Assembly (NCBI GenBank): GCA_015183035.1
Contig: JACZZP010000004.1
Span: 1-64,000 of the forward strand
DNA: 64,000 nt
Reading direction: 5' to 3'
DNA from: Meloidogyne chitwoodi
Lineage: Eukaryota > Nematoda > Chromadorea > Rhabditida > Meloidogynidae
Position 1 is the first letter of the stretch. The number at the start of each line of letters is the position of its first letter. Made by a program: the position numbers and the translations under genes. This document shows, piece after piece, positions 49,401-62,681 of this stretch. Below the pieces are notes generated by a model, which was not told the origin of the DNA, did not search any database, and saw only the letters and a program-made list of their open reading frames with translations.

Positions 49401-52400
49401 ATGATGTACAAATTTTTTCTGTTTCAATTAGCGAGTATTTTAATTATTTATCTAGGAATGGTAAAAGGTATATAATATTTTTATTATTTTTTCTTCTAAA
49501 AAGTTTAAATTTAGGTTTGCCTTCCTTTCATCCTGATACATTTAAAATTGATTGTTCACGTTTTTATGAACCGGAATCAAAACCTACACATACTAGCATA
49601 TTCCACTCAATGATTTATCATAAACTTTATGGCATGTTGAAATTTTCTGGAAAATCAAGTAAAGAGACTATTTGGAATTTATTAGCAAAACTGATTGTAC
49701 CTTTACCCAGAAGAAATCGTGGCGAAATTTTGTTAAAGTTTTGCCGCAGTGTCTACGAAATTGATACAGCGGTAAGCTGGCAATATTTCTTTAATAATAG
49801 AGTAAATATATTGAAACTTTATAATATATTTTATAGGACATAAATGGAAATCAACTAAAAAATTGCTTTAATGATCTTTTTAATAGAAATAATAAAGGAT
49901 TTGCTGGAATAAAAAAAGGTAGAATGTATAGTGCAGCGTCGAACTTATACGAAAAGATTATACTCCAAAAATCTGCAATTTTGGGTGAATTGCTTTTCAA
50001 AGCGCTTGAATCCAACGGTACAAAAATTATTTATTTTTGATTTTAAATTTTTATAAATATTTCTATTTAGATTTGACAACCATTTACAAAATTATTTTTG
50101 CTCGTGCACGGCATGAAATTTTACCCATTATTGAAAAACAAAACGAATTCTATCCGTTTGATGAAAAACTTAAAAAAATATATTCAGAAAAAATATTTAA
50201 AGAAATTTGGGATGAGAATTGTAGCAATTTGGAAAGTCATATTAAATTTAAAAAACGTGGGGCAAATAATAGTATGCAAAAAGTTTATGATTTATTGTTA
50301 AAACGAATAAATGCTATTATTAGCAAACGTTTATTGGACGATTTTGATTATATAAGTGTAAGAATAATAAAAAAACTTGAAATAAAATTTACTTAAAAAA
50401 TTTCAGCATCTAAATGGCATATGTAACTTAAGTATGTATTCTACAATTAATAAAGTAAAGCTGCATGAGCTTATTGAACTTATTGAGAATCTCCTTATTT
50501 TGTTTGAATTTAAATCAGAAGAAGCACTGGAATTTGGTAATAGTTTACAGAAAAAAGACAATCAATCACCTAACTGTTTGAAAAATCTTAAGGAAATAAA
50601 AGTGATTATGAAAAATATACAATCAAATAGGAATTCAACTTTGCAACCTAATGCTGATAATCAAGCAAAGTAGAATATTTTTTAATTTTATTGGTTAGAC
50701 CAATAAATTTTAATTTAAGTGAGGTACTTCACGACACTCAACAAATAACAACTGAACAAATTTATTTAGATCAATTGAGAATTATAATGAAAATTGCTAT
50801 GCTTACTGAAAGCGGATATCATTATTTATCACGCCTACATGAAGAACTCACAAAATTGCATAGAGATGGAAATCATTCAAGTAGAGTAATTTTTTAAAAT
50901 TAATTATTAATTAGTTAATTAAAGAAGCAATAAACTTTTTATTCCTTCATATTGATGAAGATATGTATGGAATTTTGGCAAAGTATACTGAACATAAATT
51001 AGAAAAAGAGTTGCAAAAATTTAAAAAACCACTAATTGGTCCAAATAACTTTTATTATGCTTACAAAAACGTTTTGCTCCAGATTAAAAATGATAAAGCG
51101 GATAAGCAATGTTATATTGTGACTGAAACTGAAAATTCTTTAATTGCAGAGTTGAGGAAACTGGAATTGAAGAACGATGGTATAATAAATCTTTTAAAAG
51201 TCTTAATTTCTGAACCCGAAATTATTTGTTCACAGAAATTTATCCTTGTAAATTACCTTAGTTAATGTTTTATTCCTAGCAAAATACTCACGGATAACAA
51301 AATTGATGATAATTTTGTTGCAAACAATTTTGAAACATTACGAGAGAAATATTCATGAACTGGAAAAATTCAAACATAGCGAAGTGCCAATTGGTTCAGA
51401 TAGAGAATTAATTGAAAAGGATTTAATTAAAAATTTATATTTATTAAATCCGTCAGAATTAATGAGCAATTTCCAGTTTGATAAAATTATTGCTGATTAT
51501 TTAAGTAAACATTCTATTGACTCTAATTGGCATTTAATTATTAAATTGATGACAAATGAAATAAAAAATTTTAAAGAAAAATTGGCTCATTTTGATAAAA
51601 AATTATTAGATACACAAGAAAAGATTTCTGAAGACGATAAAATTTTTCCCATTAAAATTGCAGAAATTATGGCAGAATTTAAAATTCTAAAACAAAAATA
51701 TTTAAGTTCTTGTATTAAAAGCATTATAGATGGAAATATTGAAGAGTTAAATGTGCAAAAATTAAATGAGGAATTAAATATATGGGTAAGTTTAAAAAAC
51801 TTAAATTAGGATAGTAATAATCTAGATATTATAAAATAGGTAACTTAAGTTGCAAAATATCTTTTTAATTTAATAGTTTTATCCGGAGCGAACTCTAGGA
51901 GAACCTTCATCGTCAAGCAATAAAAAATTGAAAACAGGTTGTTAAAATTATTTTAATATCAATGCCATTTATTTATTAATAAAAACATGCTTAGGTCCTG
52001 AAAATGCCGAAAGTTCGTCATCAGAACGCGAAGTCATAAAATCTGGTAAAAGTTTAATGATTTAACTATAATTGTTTATAAAAATTTTAGTACTAATTGA
52101 TGAGGGAAACCGAGGAAAAGGGGTAAGTGATAAGGTAAAAAATGTATTTTTGTATATCATTTTTAAAAAGAAAGAATTCAGTGTTTTATTTAGTTAATGC
52201 CACTACTAATTCATGAAAATGAGAATCATTGCGATGATCAAGCGAACGATGTTGAATCAACCAGTGAAATCCAACTCAGCACGAATGAGATCCAGCCAGA
52301 TGAATCTGAAAATATTCCTGTTTCATTTCCCGCGGTAAACATGCATGACGAAATATTAAATGATGATAATATTTCAAATTTGCAAATGCCACAAGAAAAG

Positions 52401-52541
52401 GTTTCTTCATTATATTTGTTTTAAAAAAGAGATTAAAATGCTAAGCAACAAAAATAAATTGCTTGTTTTAAATTTTAATTTTAGAGTAAACCAAAATTAT
52501 TATGGTCGAAGCTATCTAATCTATGGAAAAAAAGAACGTGA
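49401..52541 (+). CDS. Large secreted helical pioneer protein, effector candidate
   Basis: Unrecognised. The ATG at 49401 (a second at 49404) gives MMYKFFLFQLASILIIYLGM, then a 48-base intron and LPSFHPDTFKIDCSRFYEPE. About a dozen exons of mainly helical, Lys/Asn/Glu-rich text follow: KETIWNLLAKLIVPLPRRNR, FARARHEILPIIEKQNEF, KVYDLLLKRINAIISKRLL, ELIELIENLLILFEFKSEEA and IMAEFKILKQKYLSS. After about 51,840 the text turns Ser/Glu/Asp-rich and disordered (SFPAVNMHDEILNDD). The last exon is SKPKLLWSKLSNLWKKRT, a basic tail, stopping at 52539. Small exons between 51,880 and 52,140 are hard to place. It resembles the gene at 37883 in leader, composition and helix pattern. No known domain is seen. 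Confidence 0.6.
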
Positions 52542-53089
52542 TTACTCAGTTAGAAAATTATAGTTTTATAATAGTAGTTAGGTATAATCCAAACGTTCAT
52601 TTTTAGATAAAATTTTAAGTTTCAAAAAATAAAAAATAATCCAATAAATTAATTTTATTATAGTTTAGAACTCTAGATTATTTATTTAATTTTTAAATCA
52701 AATTTTCTTATATTCTTCCTAATATTTCATTTCGAAAATGACTTGATTTTAATAAATTGTAGTAAATTATGAAAAAAAAAAATTATAAATATTAATAAAT
52801 ATTGTGATCAAGGACAGATCTTTTGAACAGTGTTACCAAATTTAAAATAGATACTGACAATTTTGTAATTTATTTACAAAGGACATTGTTCTACAAATAT
52901 TCCACTAATTAAAAAAATAATTTAAACAATAATAAAAACCCTAAGGGATTTTTGGCGCAAAAAATAACAAAGGAAAAAATGTTTAAAGACCTTCACTTAC
53001 CTATACATTTTATTTTGCTTTTTTTATTTTTTATTCAATAATTTGTAAAATATTTTGTTTAGGTTAATTTTTTATAAAGTTTAATTGAA
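52542..53089. other. Intergenic region
   Basis: About 550 AT-rich bases upstream of the Ly6-like gene; nothing recognisable apart from its presumed promoter. Confidence 0.4.
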
Positions 53090-53618
53090 ATGAAATACAT
53101 TATATTTACATTTATATTATTTATTTTCACAATTGGAAATGCACTTAAATGCAAATATTCATATAACATTGATAATACTAATGACGAGTCAGAAACTCAA
53201 AATGTACTAGAAGATCAAGAATGCGAAGCACAGGTGTAGTAATATTAATTTGCTTCATGATAATTCTCAAATTAGCATATTCGACACAATTTTATAGGAT
53301 AAATTTTGTGTTAAATATGCTCGAAATGATTTAGATGCATCAATTTCATTAGTTTTGCATTCTTGTGAGAGTACATTTAAATCTACAACGACAGAATTTG
53401 CCGAAAGCGCAGATTATGACTGCAATGTAAGTATAAAAAAATTTTTCATTTACTGTTAGCGCTATTACTTCTGCGCATATTTTAATTAGTTTAACTATAT
53501 GTGATGAACTTTAATAAGCTTAATTCATTTTTAGAAATCTGAAGGAAAAAATATAACGACTACAGAAGGAGCCTCGTATATTTTAGTTTGTTGTAAATCT
53601 GATTTTTGCAATTTATAA
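53090..53618 (+). CDS. Small secreted Ly6/three-finger-like protein
   Basis: Three exons. ATG at 53090 gives MKYIIFTFILFIFTIGNA, a signal peptide, then LKCKYSYNIDNTNDES. After an intron (acceptor TTTATAG) comes DKFCVKYARNDLDASISLVL, then HSCESTFKSTTTEF, a third exon from about 53535 and the end ILVCCKSDFCNL. The closing CC-x-x-D-x-CN with preceding paired cysteines is the hallmark of Ly6/uPAR three-finger proteins. About 120 residues, usual for the family. Nematode members are secreted or GPI-anchored; I see no hydrophobic tail, so secreted is more likely. The function is unknown. Confidence 0.7.
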
Positions 53619-55384
53619 TTTTTAAATATTGTGTCTCGATAAATATTATAAGCTGATTATGTTAATTTTAAACTACAAATTTTTTAAATTTATAATAATA
53701 GTCTAATTGTAAATAAAATGTAAATAAATTTAAAATATTTAAAATATGTATTCTATATATTAGGAATTAGAATTTTTGAATTTAATTGAAAATAATAAAT
53801 TTACAAGTTTCAGATTTATAAAAATTTTTTTAGCTTTTTGTTGCATTTTTAGCTTAATAAAAAAATTAATTTTTCTTTTCCTTCACAGCGAAAAGCTTTT
53901 TTTCCTTTCAGCTTTTTCAATAAACTGCTGTCATGGGAAACCTAAATAAAACACTTTGAAAAAGTTTGTTGAATGTTTGTTAAGTTTGAAGTGAAGAGAT
54001 GAAAAACCCAAACCAGAAAAAATATTTTAGGAATAGAAGAGTGAAAAAAAATTTTTAAAGAGTTGGAGAGCAAATACTTAAAATCTAAATAATTATGAGG
54101 TAAAATTTGAACTAAAAGAAATTTTTAATTTTCGATTGTAAATAATGATTTTCGATCTCGAACTGCTTCAATTAGGTATTTAATTCCTGAATTAATTCAT
54201 CTTGATAATTTTCTGAAGCATAATCGAAAACTAGATAATTATAGGTCATTGAAACAAAATTTAAATACTGGTAGAAAAATATGTAGATATAGGAAAATTA
54301 ATTCTTGCTGACTGGATTAATTAAATATTTATTAAATAATTACTTATTATCATGAGCTTTTATTTTAAACTATTCAAATGACTTTAATACTTAATTCAAA
54401 ACATTTTTTTACTTTTTTCATCCTTCCAATCTTCGACAATTCTCGTAAAGCTAATAAAATAATGAAAAGTAGAGATAAGATCAGGCTTTTATATTTATAA
54501 AAACACATTTATAAGCATAAGCAGACATTTAATGTTTGCTTACATATTTGCTAAGAAATGCAACGCCCCCGCATTATGCTTTTCATTCTCTCCTACTTTC
54601 TTTCTGGATTTTTTATTTTTCTTATAACTCAATTTTCTTGGCCATTTAGTAATGGATGCAGTCGATTGTCTTTTAGTTATACTTACTGATCTAATTCCTA
54701 AAGCATTTCCCAATCATTGTTGATCAGGCGGTAAAAACACAAACATATGTTACTGGAAATATTGGATAAAATGAATTCCCATTGTCAAACTTGATCAGTA
54801 AAATCTTAAAAAACTTTATAAAAAAACTATACCATCCTATCCATCACCCAATATTCTTCTTTCTATTCAATTCAATTATAAACTGACAGCTGCGTTTTAC
54901 TATTTTTACTATTATTTAGCGCCTACTCTTTTATATTTTTAGCATTTTAGCTTCCGGAGAATTTTTTAAAGCAAAATATACCAACAACAATTGTTGTTCT
55001 TTAGATCATTTCTTTAGGAAAGTAAACTTAGTACACCCAATTACGAGTTTAATTCTTCCCGTTTCCTATAACTATTTACTGATCTGAATTTTATATAAAC
55101 CTATCAACAACTATTTTTACTTTGTTTATTTTTCATGCGTTTTTTAATTATAAGTTGCGAGATTTTTATTGGTTTTTAAATATTCTATTTAAAATTATCT
55201 GCTCTATTGGCTGATTTTTGATAACATTTTTCGTTTATTTTATTTTATATTGGAATTTTTAAAATATTTTTTATTTTATTTCTGATTTTTTAAATTTTCC
55301 TCAAACCTAGCTGGTGGTCGCTTAAAATTAATTAGCTTACATTAATTAAAAAAGCCAAAAAAACAACAATAAATTTAGAGAATA
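53619..55384. other. Upstream region of paramyosin
   Basis: About 1.77 kb with no supported gene. It should contain the paramyosin promoter and any non-coding first exon. I could not identify muscle regulatory sites with confidence. Confidence 0.45.
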
Positions 55385-58300
55385 ATGTCTAATTCCTTAT
55401 ATCGTAGTCCAAGTATGGCTCATGGAGGTGCCTTATACAAGTACGTAGATTAATATATTAAAGCTTATTCTAACAAATTTTAAGAAATTAAAATTAATTT
55501 GATTTAAATTCATTTTTAATTTAATTAAAGGTCACCTTCAATGAGCGCATTTGCAGGTGGCGCGCCTTTTGGTGCAATGTAATAATAAATCATTTTTGAA
55601 ATTTTATAAGTTATATCATTAATAAGGTCTGTTGCTGATCTGGGAAGCCTTACCCGCCTAGAGGTTACATCATTCTTTACTTTTGACAATTTCAATTATT
55701 TATTCTTTAGGATAAAATTAGACTCCTCCAAGAGGACCTTGAGTCTGAACGTGAGCTTCGCAACCGCGTAATTCAATAGGATTTTAAAATAGCTTTAAAT
55801 AGATTAAAAAATATTCAACTTTAATTTAAATAGATTGAGAGAGAACGCGCGGATCTAAGCGTACAACTTATTGCACTAACTGATCGACTTGGTTTAAAAT
55901 TTATACAGATTTTTATTTATTTTTAAACTTTTAGAGGATGCCGAAGGTACCACTGATGCGCAGGTATTATTCGAATTATAAAATTTTTTTAACATTTTTT
56001 TAAGATCGAGGCAAATCGCAAACGTGAAGCTGAACTTCAAAAACTACGAAAGTTGCTTGAGGAGTCTCAATTGGAGGCAGAGGATGCTTTGAATGTTCTT
56101 CGAAAAAAACATAATGTAAATAAGTTTTTAAGATTAGCTGTAAAAATTAATTAAAAATTTCTGAAATATAATGGAAAACTTAAAAAAGAAAAATAATATT
56201 CGAGATAAATTGTTTAGGATGCTTGTCTCGACTACAACGAACAAATTGAAGGATTACAGAAGAAAAATGCAAAGTTGCTTTTAAGTTTTTATTAAAGTAT
56301 ATTATTTTTAAATAAAGGATTGACCGTGAGCGTCAACGCTTACAGCATGAAGTGATAGAGTTGACGGCAACAATTGACCAAGTTCAGAAGGAAAAAGTAA
56401 TAATTTTGTAGGGGCAAAATTATTATAAGTATTTTATTTAGCATGCTGCTGAGAAGGCTGCCGAACGATTTGAGGCTCAGGCAATTGATCTGGCAAACAA
56501 AGTTGAGGATCTAAACAAGCATGTTAACGATTTGGCCCAACAGCGTCAACGACTTCAGGCCGAGAATAATGGTATATTGACTGAGATTTTGAAAAAAATG
56601 TGACTAAATATTAACATTTTAGACTTACTCAAGGAAGTTCATGACCAGAAAGTACAACTAGACAACCTTCAACATGTCAAATACCAACTGGCTCAACAGC
56701 TCGAAGAGGCCCGTCGTCGTTTGGAGGATGCTGAACGAGTAATTTATAATTTTTCAGTTTCAATTCCTTTTATTTATTCAATTTAGGAGCGTTCCCAAAT
56801 GCAAGCTCAACTTCACCAAGTTCAACTTGAGCTTGATGCTGTTCGTACAGCATTGGATGAAGAATCTGCAGCTCGTTCGGTCAATTTACAATAAATAATT
56901 TTATTAATACAAAATAAATCATTATTTTTAGGAAGCAGAACACAAATTATCTCTGGCAAACACTGAAATCTCACAATGGAAGAGCAAGTTCGATGCAGAA
57001 GTAGCATTGCACCATGAAGAGGTTTTCTTGATTCAACTCAAAAATTATTTTAGACAAGAAACTTTTCAAAAAAATATAATTTTCTTAAATAGGTTGAGGA
57101 TCTTCGCAAAAAAATGATGCAAAAACAAGCTGAATACGAGGAACAAATCGAAATTTCTTTGCAAAAAATTTCTCAATTGGAGAAAGCAAAATCCCGTTTG
57201 CAATCTGAGGTGGAGGTTCTTATCGTCGATTTGGAGAAGGCACAAAATACTATTGCAATTTTAGAACGTGCCAAAGTAATTATTTGTTAATAATTATTAA
57301 ATTTTATCAGTTAAAATAATGAAAATAAATTAAAAAATTTCAACAATCATACTAATTTATTTTTAAGGAACAATTGGAGCGTACTGTTGCTGAATTGAAG
57401 CAGCGTATTGATGAGTTAACCGTCGAACTTGAGAATACGTATACTTATCTTAATTTTAAATACTATACATATTATTTTTATTACTTTATTTAAAATAAAT
57501 ATAAATATGCATTTATAGTCAACGTGAGTTGCGCGGTGCTCTTGCAGAACTCCAAAAGATGAAGCATCTCTATGAGAAAGCTGTTGAACAAAAAGAGGCA
57601 CTTGCAAGAGAAAACAAAAAATTGCAAGGTTTAATCGTTTGCTTTTTATTTTAGCCATAATAAATTAATCAAATATTTAGATGACCTTCACGAAGCAAAG
57701 GAGGCGTTGGCCGATGCAAATCGCAAATTGCATGAACTCGACTTGGAAAATGCTCGTCTTGCTGGTGAAATCCGTGAACTCCAGACCGCTCTTAAGGAAG
57801 CAGATGCTGCCAGACGTGATGCTGAAAATCGTGCTCACCGTGCTTTGGCTGAACTCCAGGCATTGCGAATTGAGATGGAACGACGCCTACAAGAGAAAGA
57901 GGAGGAACTTGAAAACCTCAGAAAGAATATGCAGTTTGAGATAGACCGGTTAACTGCCGCTTTGGCTGATGCTGAGGCTCGTATGCGAGCTGAAATTTCG
58001 CGTCTTAAAAAGAAATACCAGGCAGAGATTGCAGAGCTTGAAATGACAATTGGTACTTTAAATTAACTTTTTAGACATTTTGGATTCTTATATTATCATT
58101 TTCTAATAAAAATAAGTATAGATAACCTCAACCGAGCCAATATCGAAGCGCAAAAGACCATTAAGAAACAGAGTGAACAACTTAAAGTACTCCAGGCAAG
58201 TCTTGAGGACACTCAACGCCAATTGCAACAGACACTTGATCAGGTATTTTTATTAATTATTTTTTATTTTAACTTTTTTAGTATGCTCTTGCTCAACGTA

Positions 58301-59485
58301 AAGTTTCTGCGTTAGCTGCTGAATTGGAAGAGTGTAAGACGGCACTCGATAATGCAGTACGCGCACGTAAACAGGCTGAAATGGATCTTGAGGAGGCTCA
58401 TGGACGGTAAAAATTTAAATAAATTAGTTAATTTAAAATTAATTTTCTCAGTATAAACGATCTCCAGTCTATTAACAATAACTTGACTGCGATTAAGAAC
58501 AAACTTGAGACTGAGCTCTCAACCGCTCAGGCCGACTTGGATGAGGCTACTAAAGAGGTAATTTTACAAAATTAACTTTCTTAAATCACTTTACATTTAA
58601 GTTGCATGCTGCGGACGAAAGGTTGAAGAAAATTTAATAAAAACTTTAAATTTTGTGAAATTATTTTTAAATTTTAATATTAAATCTAAAAATTTTCTTC
58701 AGAGCCAATCGCGCATTGGCGGACGCTGCCCGAGCAATAGAGCAATTACATGAAGAGCAGGAGCATTCAATGAAAATTGATGCACTTCGTAAATCTCTTG
58801 AAGAACAAGTTAAGCAGTTACAAGTCCAAATTCAAGAAGCTGAGGCTGCTGCGCTTTTGGTTTTTACAATAAATTATAAAATTAATTATTTTATTCGTTT
58901 TAGGGTGGAAAGAGAGTAATTGCCAAGTTAGAAACCCGCATTCGTGACCTTGAAACTGCACTGGATGAAGAAACGCGTCGCCACAAGGAAACTCAAAATG
59001 CTTTGAGGAAGAAAGATCGCCGTATTAAGTAAGTTATATTACTGTAGGTTTCTTATTGAAAATATTTATTATGAATATTCTAGGGAAATGCAAATGCAAA
59101 TCGACGAAGAGCATAAGAATTTCATCATGGCTCAGGATACGGCTGATCGTCTCTGTGAAAAGTTGAACATACAAAAACGTCAATTGGGTGAAGCGGTATG
59201 TTTTTTTAATATTTTTGTTTAATTTATTTCATATATTAGGAAGCAGTAACAATGCAAAATTTGCAACGCGTGCGGCGGTATCAGCGTGAATTGGAGGATG
59301 CTGAAGGACGTGCTGATCAAGCTGAAAGCAGGTAAACATAGATTTTCAAAGTTTAGCGATAAAATTTATTAATTTTTAAAAAATTTTTATAAAGTCTTCA
59401 CCTAATCCGTGCCAAACATCGTAGCAGTGTTGTAACAAATAAGAGCAATTCACCAAAGGTTTATGTGCTCGAGGATGAGCAGTAA
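55385..59485 (+). CDS. unc-15: Paramyosin
   Basis: About twenty short exons, all in phase, encode a myosin-tail-like coiled coil very close to nematode UNC-15. The N-terminal head is [19 protein letters not shown], with repeated SPS motifs (phosphorylation-type in the family), then [11 protein letters not shown] and [18 protein letters not shown]. The rod follows without gaps: [101 protein letters not shown]-free helix breaks only at the expected places, and [20 protein letters not shown] near the end. The tail ends VYVLEDEQ at 59483. Paramyosin forms the core of thick filaments in body-wall and pharyngeal muscle. The frame is intact and codon use is richer in GC than the surroundings, as expected for a highly expressed gene. 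Confidence 0.96.
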
Positions 59486-61159
59486 ACTTTGAAGGACAAT
59501 AAAAGGACTGCGATGGCAACCTAAGACAAAAAGCTCAAAAATTAGACGACCGACCAGTTAAGCATTACTTTTTGAATGCCTTTCATAAATGCATTTATAA
59601 TATTTACCACATAAATTGGTAGCAAAAATGAAAAAAAATGGCTGAAAAAAATAAGTAAAAAATTTATATCTTAGAAATATTTATTATTAATTTGCTTTTT
59701 TCATTTTTATTGCTACTGATCCGCGAATATCAATGCCTTTTCTCTCAAATGCTATTAAATTTTATTTTTCTTTAGTATGTAATTATTGTGCATTTTAAGT
59801 TTTAGCCTTACTAAAAATACTATTTTATTAATTTTTGAAGTGCCTTTAGGATTTAATTGAATTATTTCTTCAATTTATGTATTATTTTTACTCTTTTTTT
59901 GTTTCTATTTCTTTTAAGCAAAATTGAAAATAAGATAGTTCAATCTAAATTTCAATTTGTTCCAAATAATTTTTTCGTTTCAAATTTTGCTTCAAATTTT
60001 GCTTACAATTTTGTTTTTTCTTTCATTTATTTCTACCACACCACACAAACATTTCCACGTATATGGGAATTGCTGCAAATGAACAATTGTTTATGGCCCA
60101 GACCGAATTCAATTGATAAATGATCATTTTTTTATTTTATTATCAGGGCTTTTATTCATTTTTAGTTCATTAAAATAAAATCTTGAACATTGTATTTTCT
60201 ATCATAAAAGTCCTGTTTCTGCTACGATAAATATATAATTATAAGTCACTTCCAAATTATTAACACAATTTTGCCATATTCAATCGTGGAATTGTGCCCA
60301 TATACAAAATGTATCCTAAAATCATTTGAACGGCAAACAAGCACTACAAAAGCGTGTATTAATTAAATAAACGCGTAGCCGTATTCAAGAAAATACCACT
60401 TACCGACCATTTTATAACTCTGTTGCTTCATATATTAAATAATTTAAGCATGCAACAATAAATATTTTGTCGGTGAAATAAATAAATAAAATTAGTAATA
60501 AAGTTTTGTTTATAATTTTAATTTTTAAACAACAAATGTTATAAGAAATTTAAAAAGTAAAAAAATTATTAATAATCATTATATAATTCATTTAAACCAA
60601 TCAAACAAAACAGTTAAGATTTCTTAATTTTATTTCCCATTATAAATTTCACTTCCATTTTTAAAATAAATGGTTTTTTTGAAGAATTATTATACAATGG
60701 CAATGCAAAATATGTAATGGATATTTTTTTTATTATTTCTATTTTAATATTTTATCAAATTTTAATAATTCATTAATTTTAAAAAATATGCCACGTTAAA
60801 ATAAATCACATGTCTTTATGAGAGAGAAAATGCTGATAGATTATGACGATAGTTTTGAATTTTATAAAATAATTAATTTACACAGCGAATTTACATTTAC
60901 GTAAATCCTGCGTCAAAAAAACTTCAATAGAAATTTTATTTTAAATATTTTTAAATTTTACACAACTGCTATCAACGCATTCTTGTCATGTCAATTTGCC
61001 GAAAAATAACTGAATAAATAAATAAAATTACAAAAAGTAATAATATCACAAGGCTTATAACTCCAACAAATATTCCCATTCATTCCATTCATCAACTTTT
61101 TTATAAATTAAAATTCAATAAATCCCCTTATTCGATTAAAATTTAATTTATTAAATAAA
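59486..61159. other. 3' flank of paramyosin and intergenic AT-rich DNA
   Basis: About 1.67 kb. The first few hundred bases are probably the paramyosin 3' UTR. An open frame at 59857-60123 is Phe-rich and has no supporting signals. No repeat or RNA gene seen. Confidence 0.5.
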
Positions 61160-61729
61160 ATGATACAAAAATATTTTTTATATTTTATTGCGGTAATTCA
61201 TCTTTCAAAAAGCGTTAGTGGAATAATAGTGGTAATAATTTTTTTCAATCTTTTAAAAATTAAAAAAAAATATTTTTAATTAATTATAATACTTTTTCAC
61301 TAAAATATCAAATTTTTATTATAAAAGGAAAGAGAAAAGCGAGATTTATCAAATGACAATTCTTCGGTCATCACTGATTCTGTTGGGCCACCTGAATATA
61401 ATCAAGCTTATTATGAAGAATCTAGTTCAGCAATTTATGCTTCAACAATAGAGACTAAAGCCCCACCATTTCCACCTCCAACACCACTAGTTATTATCGA
61501 ACAAACTTCCTCTACTATTTTGCCAACAACAACAACAACGCAAATTCCAACAACAACACCAAAATTAATCAAAACAACAAAGAAACTAAGAAAAAAAGGA
61601 AAAAAGGCCAAATCTCCATCGAACATTCAACCTTTTATAATACAACCTAAAGGTGATGACAAAGATTCGGGAAAACTTCATATCTCTGGGCGACTTTTAA
61701 TTCCACTTAGTAATGATGGATCAAAATAA
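61160..61729 (+). CDS. Small secreted Thr/Pro-rich protein
   Basis: Two exons. ATG at 61160 gives MIQKYFLYFIAVIHLSKSVS, a signal peptide, then an intron with donor GTAATA and acceptor AAAAG near 61327. Exon 2 reads VEREKRDLSNDNSSVITDS, with a KR site that may be a propeptide cleavage point. A Ser/Thr/Pro-rich stretch (KAPPFPPPTPLVII, TTTTTQIPTTTPK), a Lys-rich run (KKLRKKGKKAKSP) and the end LHISGRLLIPLSNDGSK follow. About 145 residues. The Thr-rich part looks O-glycosylated, as in nematode cuticle or mucin-like secretions. Unrecognised family. Confidence 0.65.
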
Positions 61730-62546
61730 TATGAATTATATAATAAAAATAAAAAAAGATTATGTTGTAACCGACATTAAAAAAATGTTGAATAACAAAT
61801 TATAAGCTAAATTTACTAAAAAATGTCTTAAATTTTTAAAGTATTTCTAAAATATAATGTATTCTAATGAATTTATGTAAACAGAGCTATAAATAAAATA
61901 TTTTTTGAGAAATTTGAATTTTTAAATTTTGAAAAAAATAATTTCTGACAATTATTTATTATATATGATTGGTCGGTCACAACATAATACTTAACGGAAA
62001 ATAATTAAAATGTAAAATAAATATTTTTAATAATTTTCATGAATAAATTATTTAATAATTAAGTAATAATCCCTTAGCAAGTTCAAACCCTCATCCCCTA
62101 TAAGTCCTTCTCTGATCTTTAATTTAAGACCAAATTTAGGGTTTTTTACTGGAATAAAAAAAGTAGATCCAAACTGAAATTTTGGCGTTTTTTGCCATTT
62201 TTAATGGTTTCGGTTTAAACCTCATAACTCGGTCTAAGAATTTTATAGACTTTCGATCATAAAATGTAGAAAAATGTCTAATCTTTATTTAAAGACCAAA
62301 TTTATGTTTTTATGGATGTTTTAAAAAATGTAGTTTCAAAACAAAATTTGTGTGTAATTCAGCATATCCATTATCATCAGATTATATGAGCGCATATTTC
62401 TACTTTTATATTAAAGCTGAGATATCTGAATAGCTCATCGATAGAGCTTTTCGAGTTCTTTCGAACTACATATTTGTCCAAAAATATTTATTTAATAAAT
62501 TTAAGCATATTTCAGTAGCTTAGTCGTAAAAAATTCTGATTATATG
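61730..62546. other. Intergenic DNA with a satellite-related fragment
   Basis: No gene. At about 62430-62470 the text GCTCATCGATAGAGC, then TTTTCGAGTTCTTTCGAA, resembles subtype b of the second satellite (GCTCATTAGATACAGC, then TTTTCGAGCTCTTTCGAA). Confidence 0.55.
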
Positions 62547-62681
62547 ATACCTAGCAGGGATGGGCAAATTTCGGAGTTCGGATTTCGGAAGTTTCGGATT
62601 GTTCGGGTTTTTTAGACATTTTTATTTCGGATATCGTATTTCGGTTTTTATTTTCCAATTTTGCCCATCCCTGATACTTAG
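62547..62681. mobile_element. Short hAT-type element (119 bases)
   Basis: The element is 62555-62673 with 14-base terminal inverted repeats CAGGGATGGGCAAA. It is flanked by ATACCTAG (62547-62554) and ATACTTAG (62674-62681), an 8-base target duplication with one change. The inside has several TTTCGGA repeats. No coding capacity. Confidence 0.85.

Noticed and set aside
61435..61626. Minus-strand Val/Gly-rich frame
   Set aside because: Antisense of the Thr/Pro-rich exon; low-complexity shadow.
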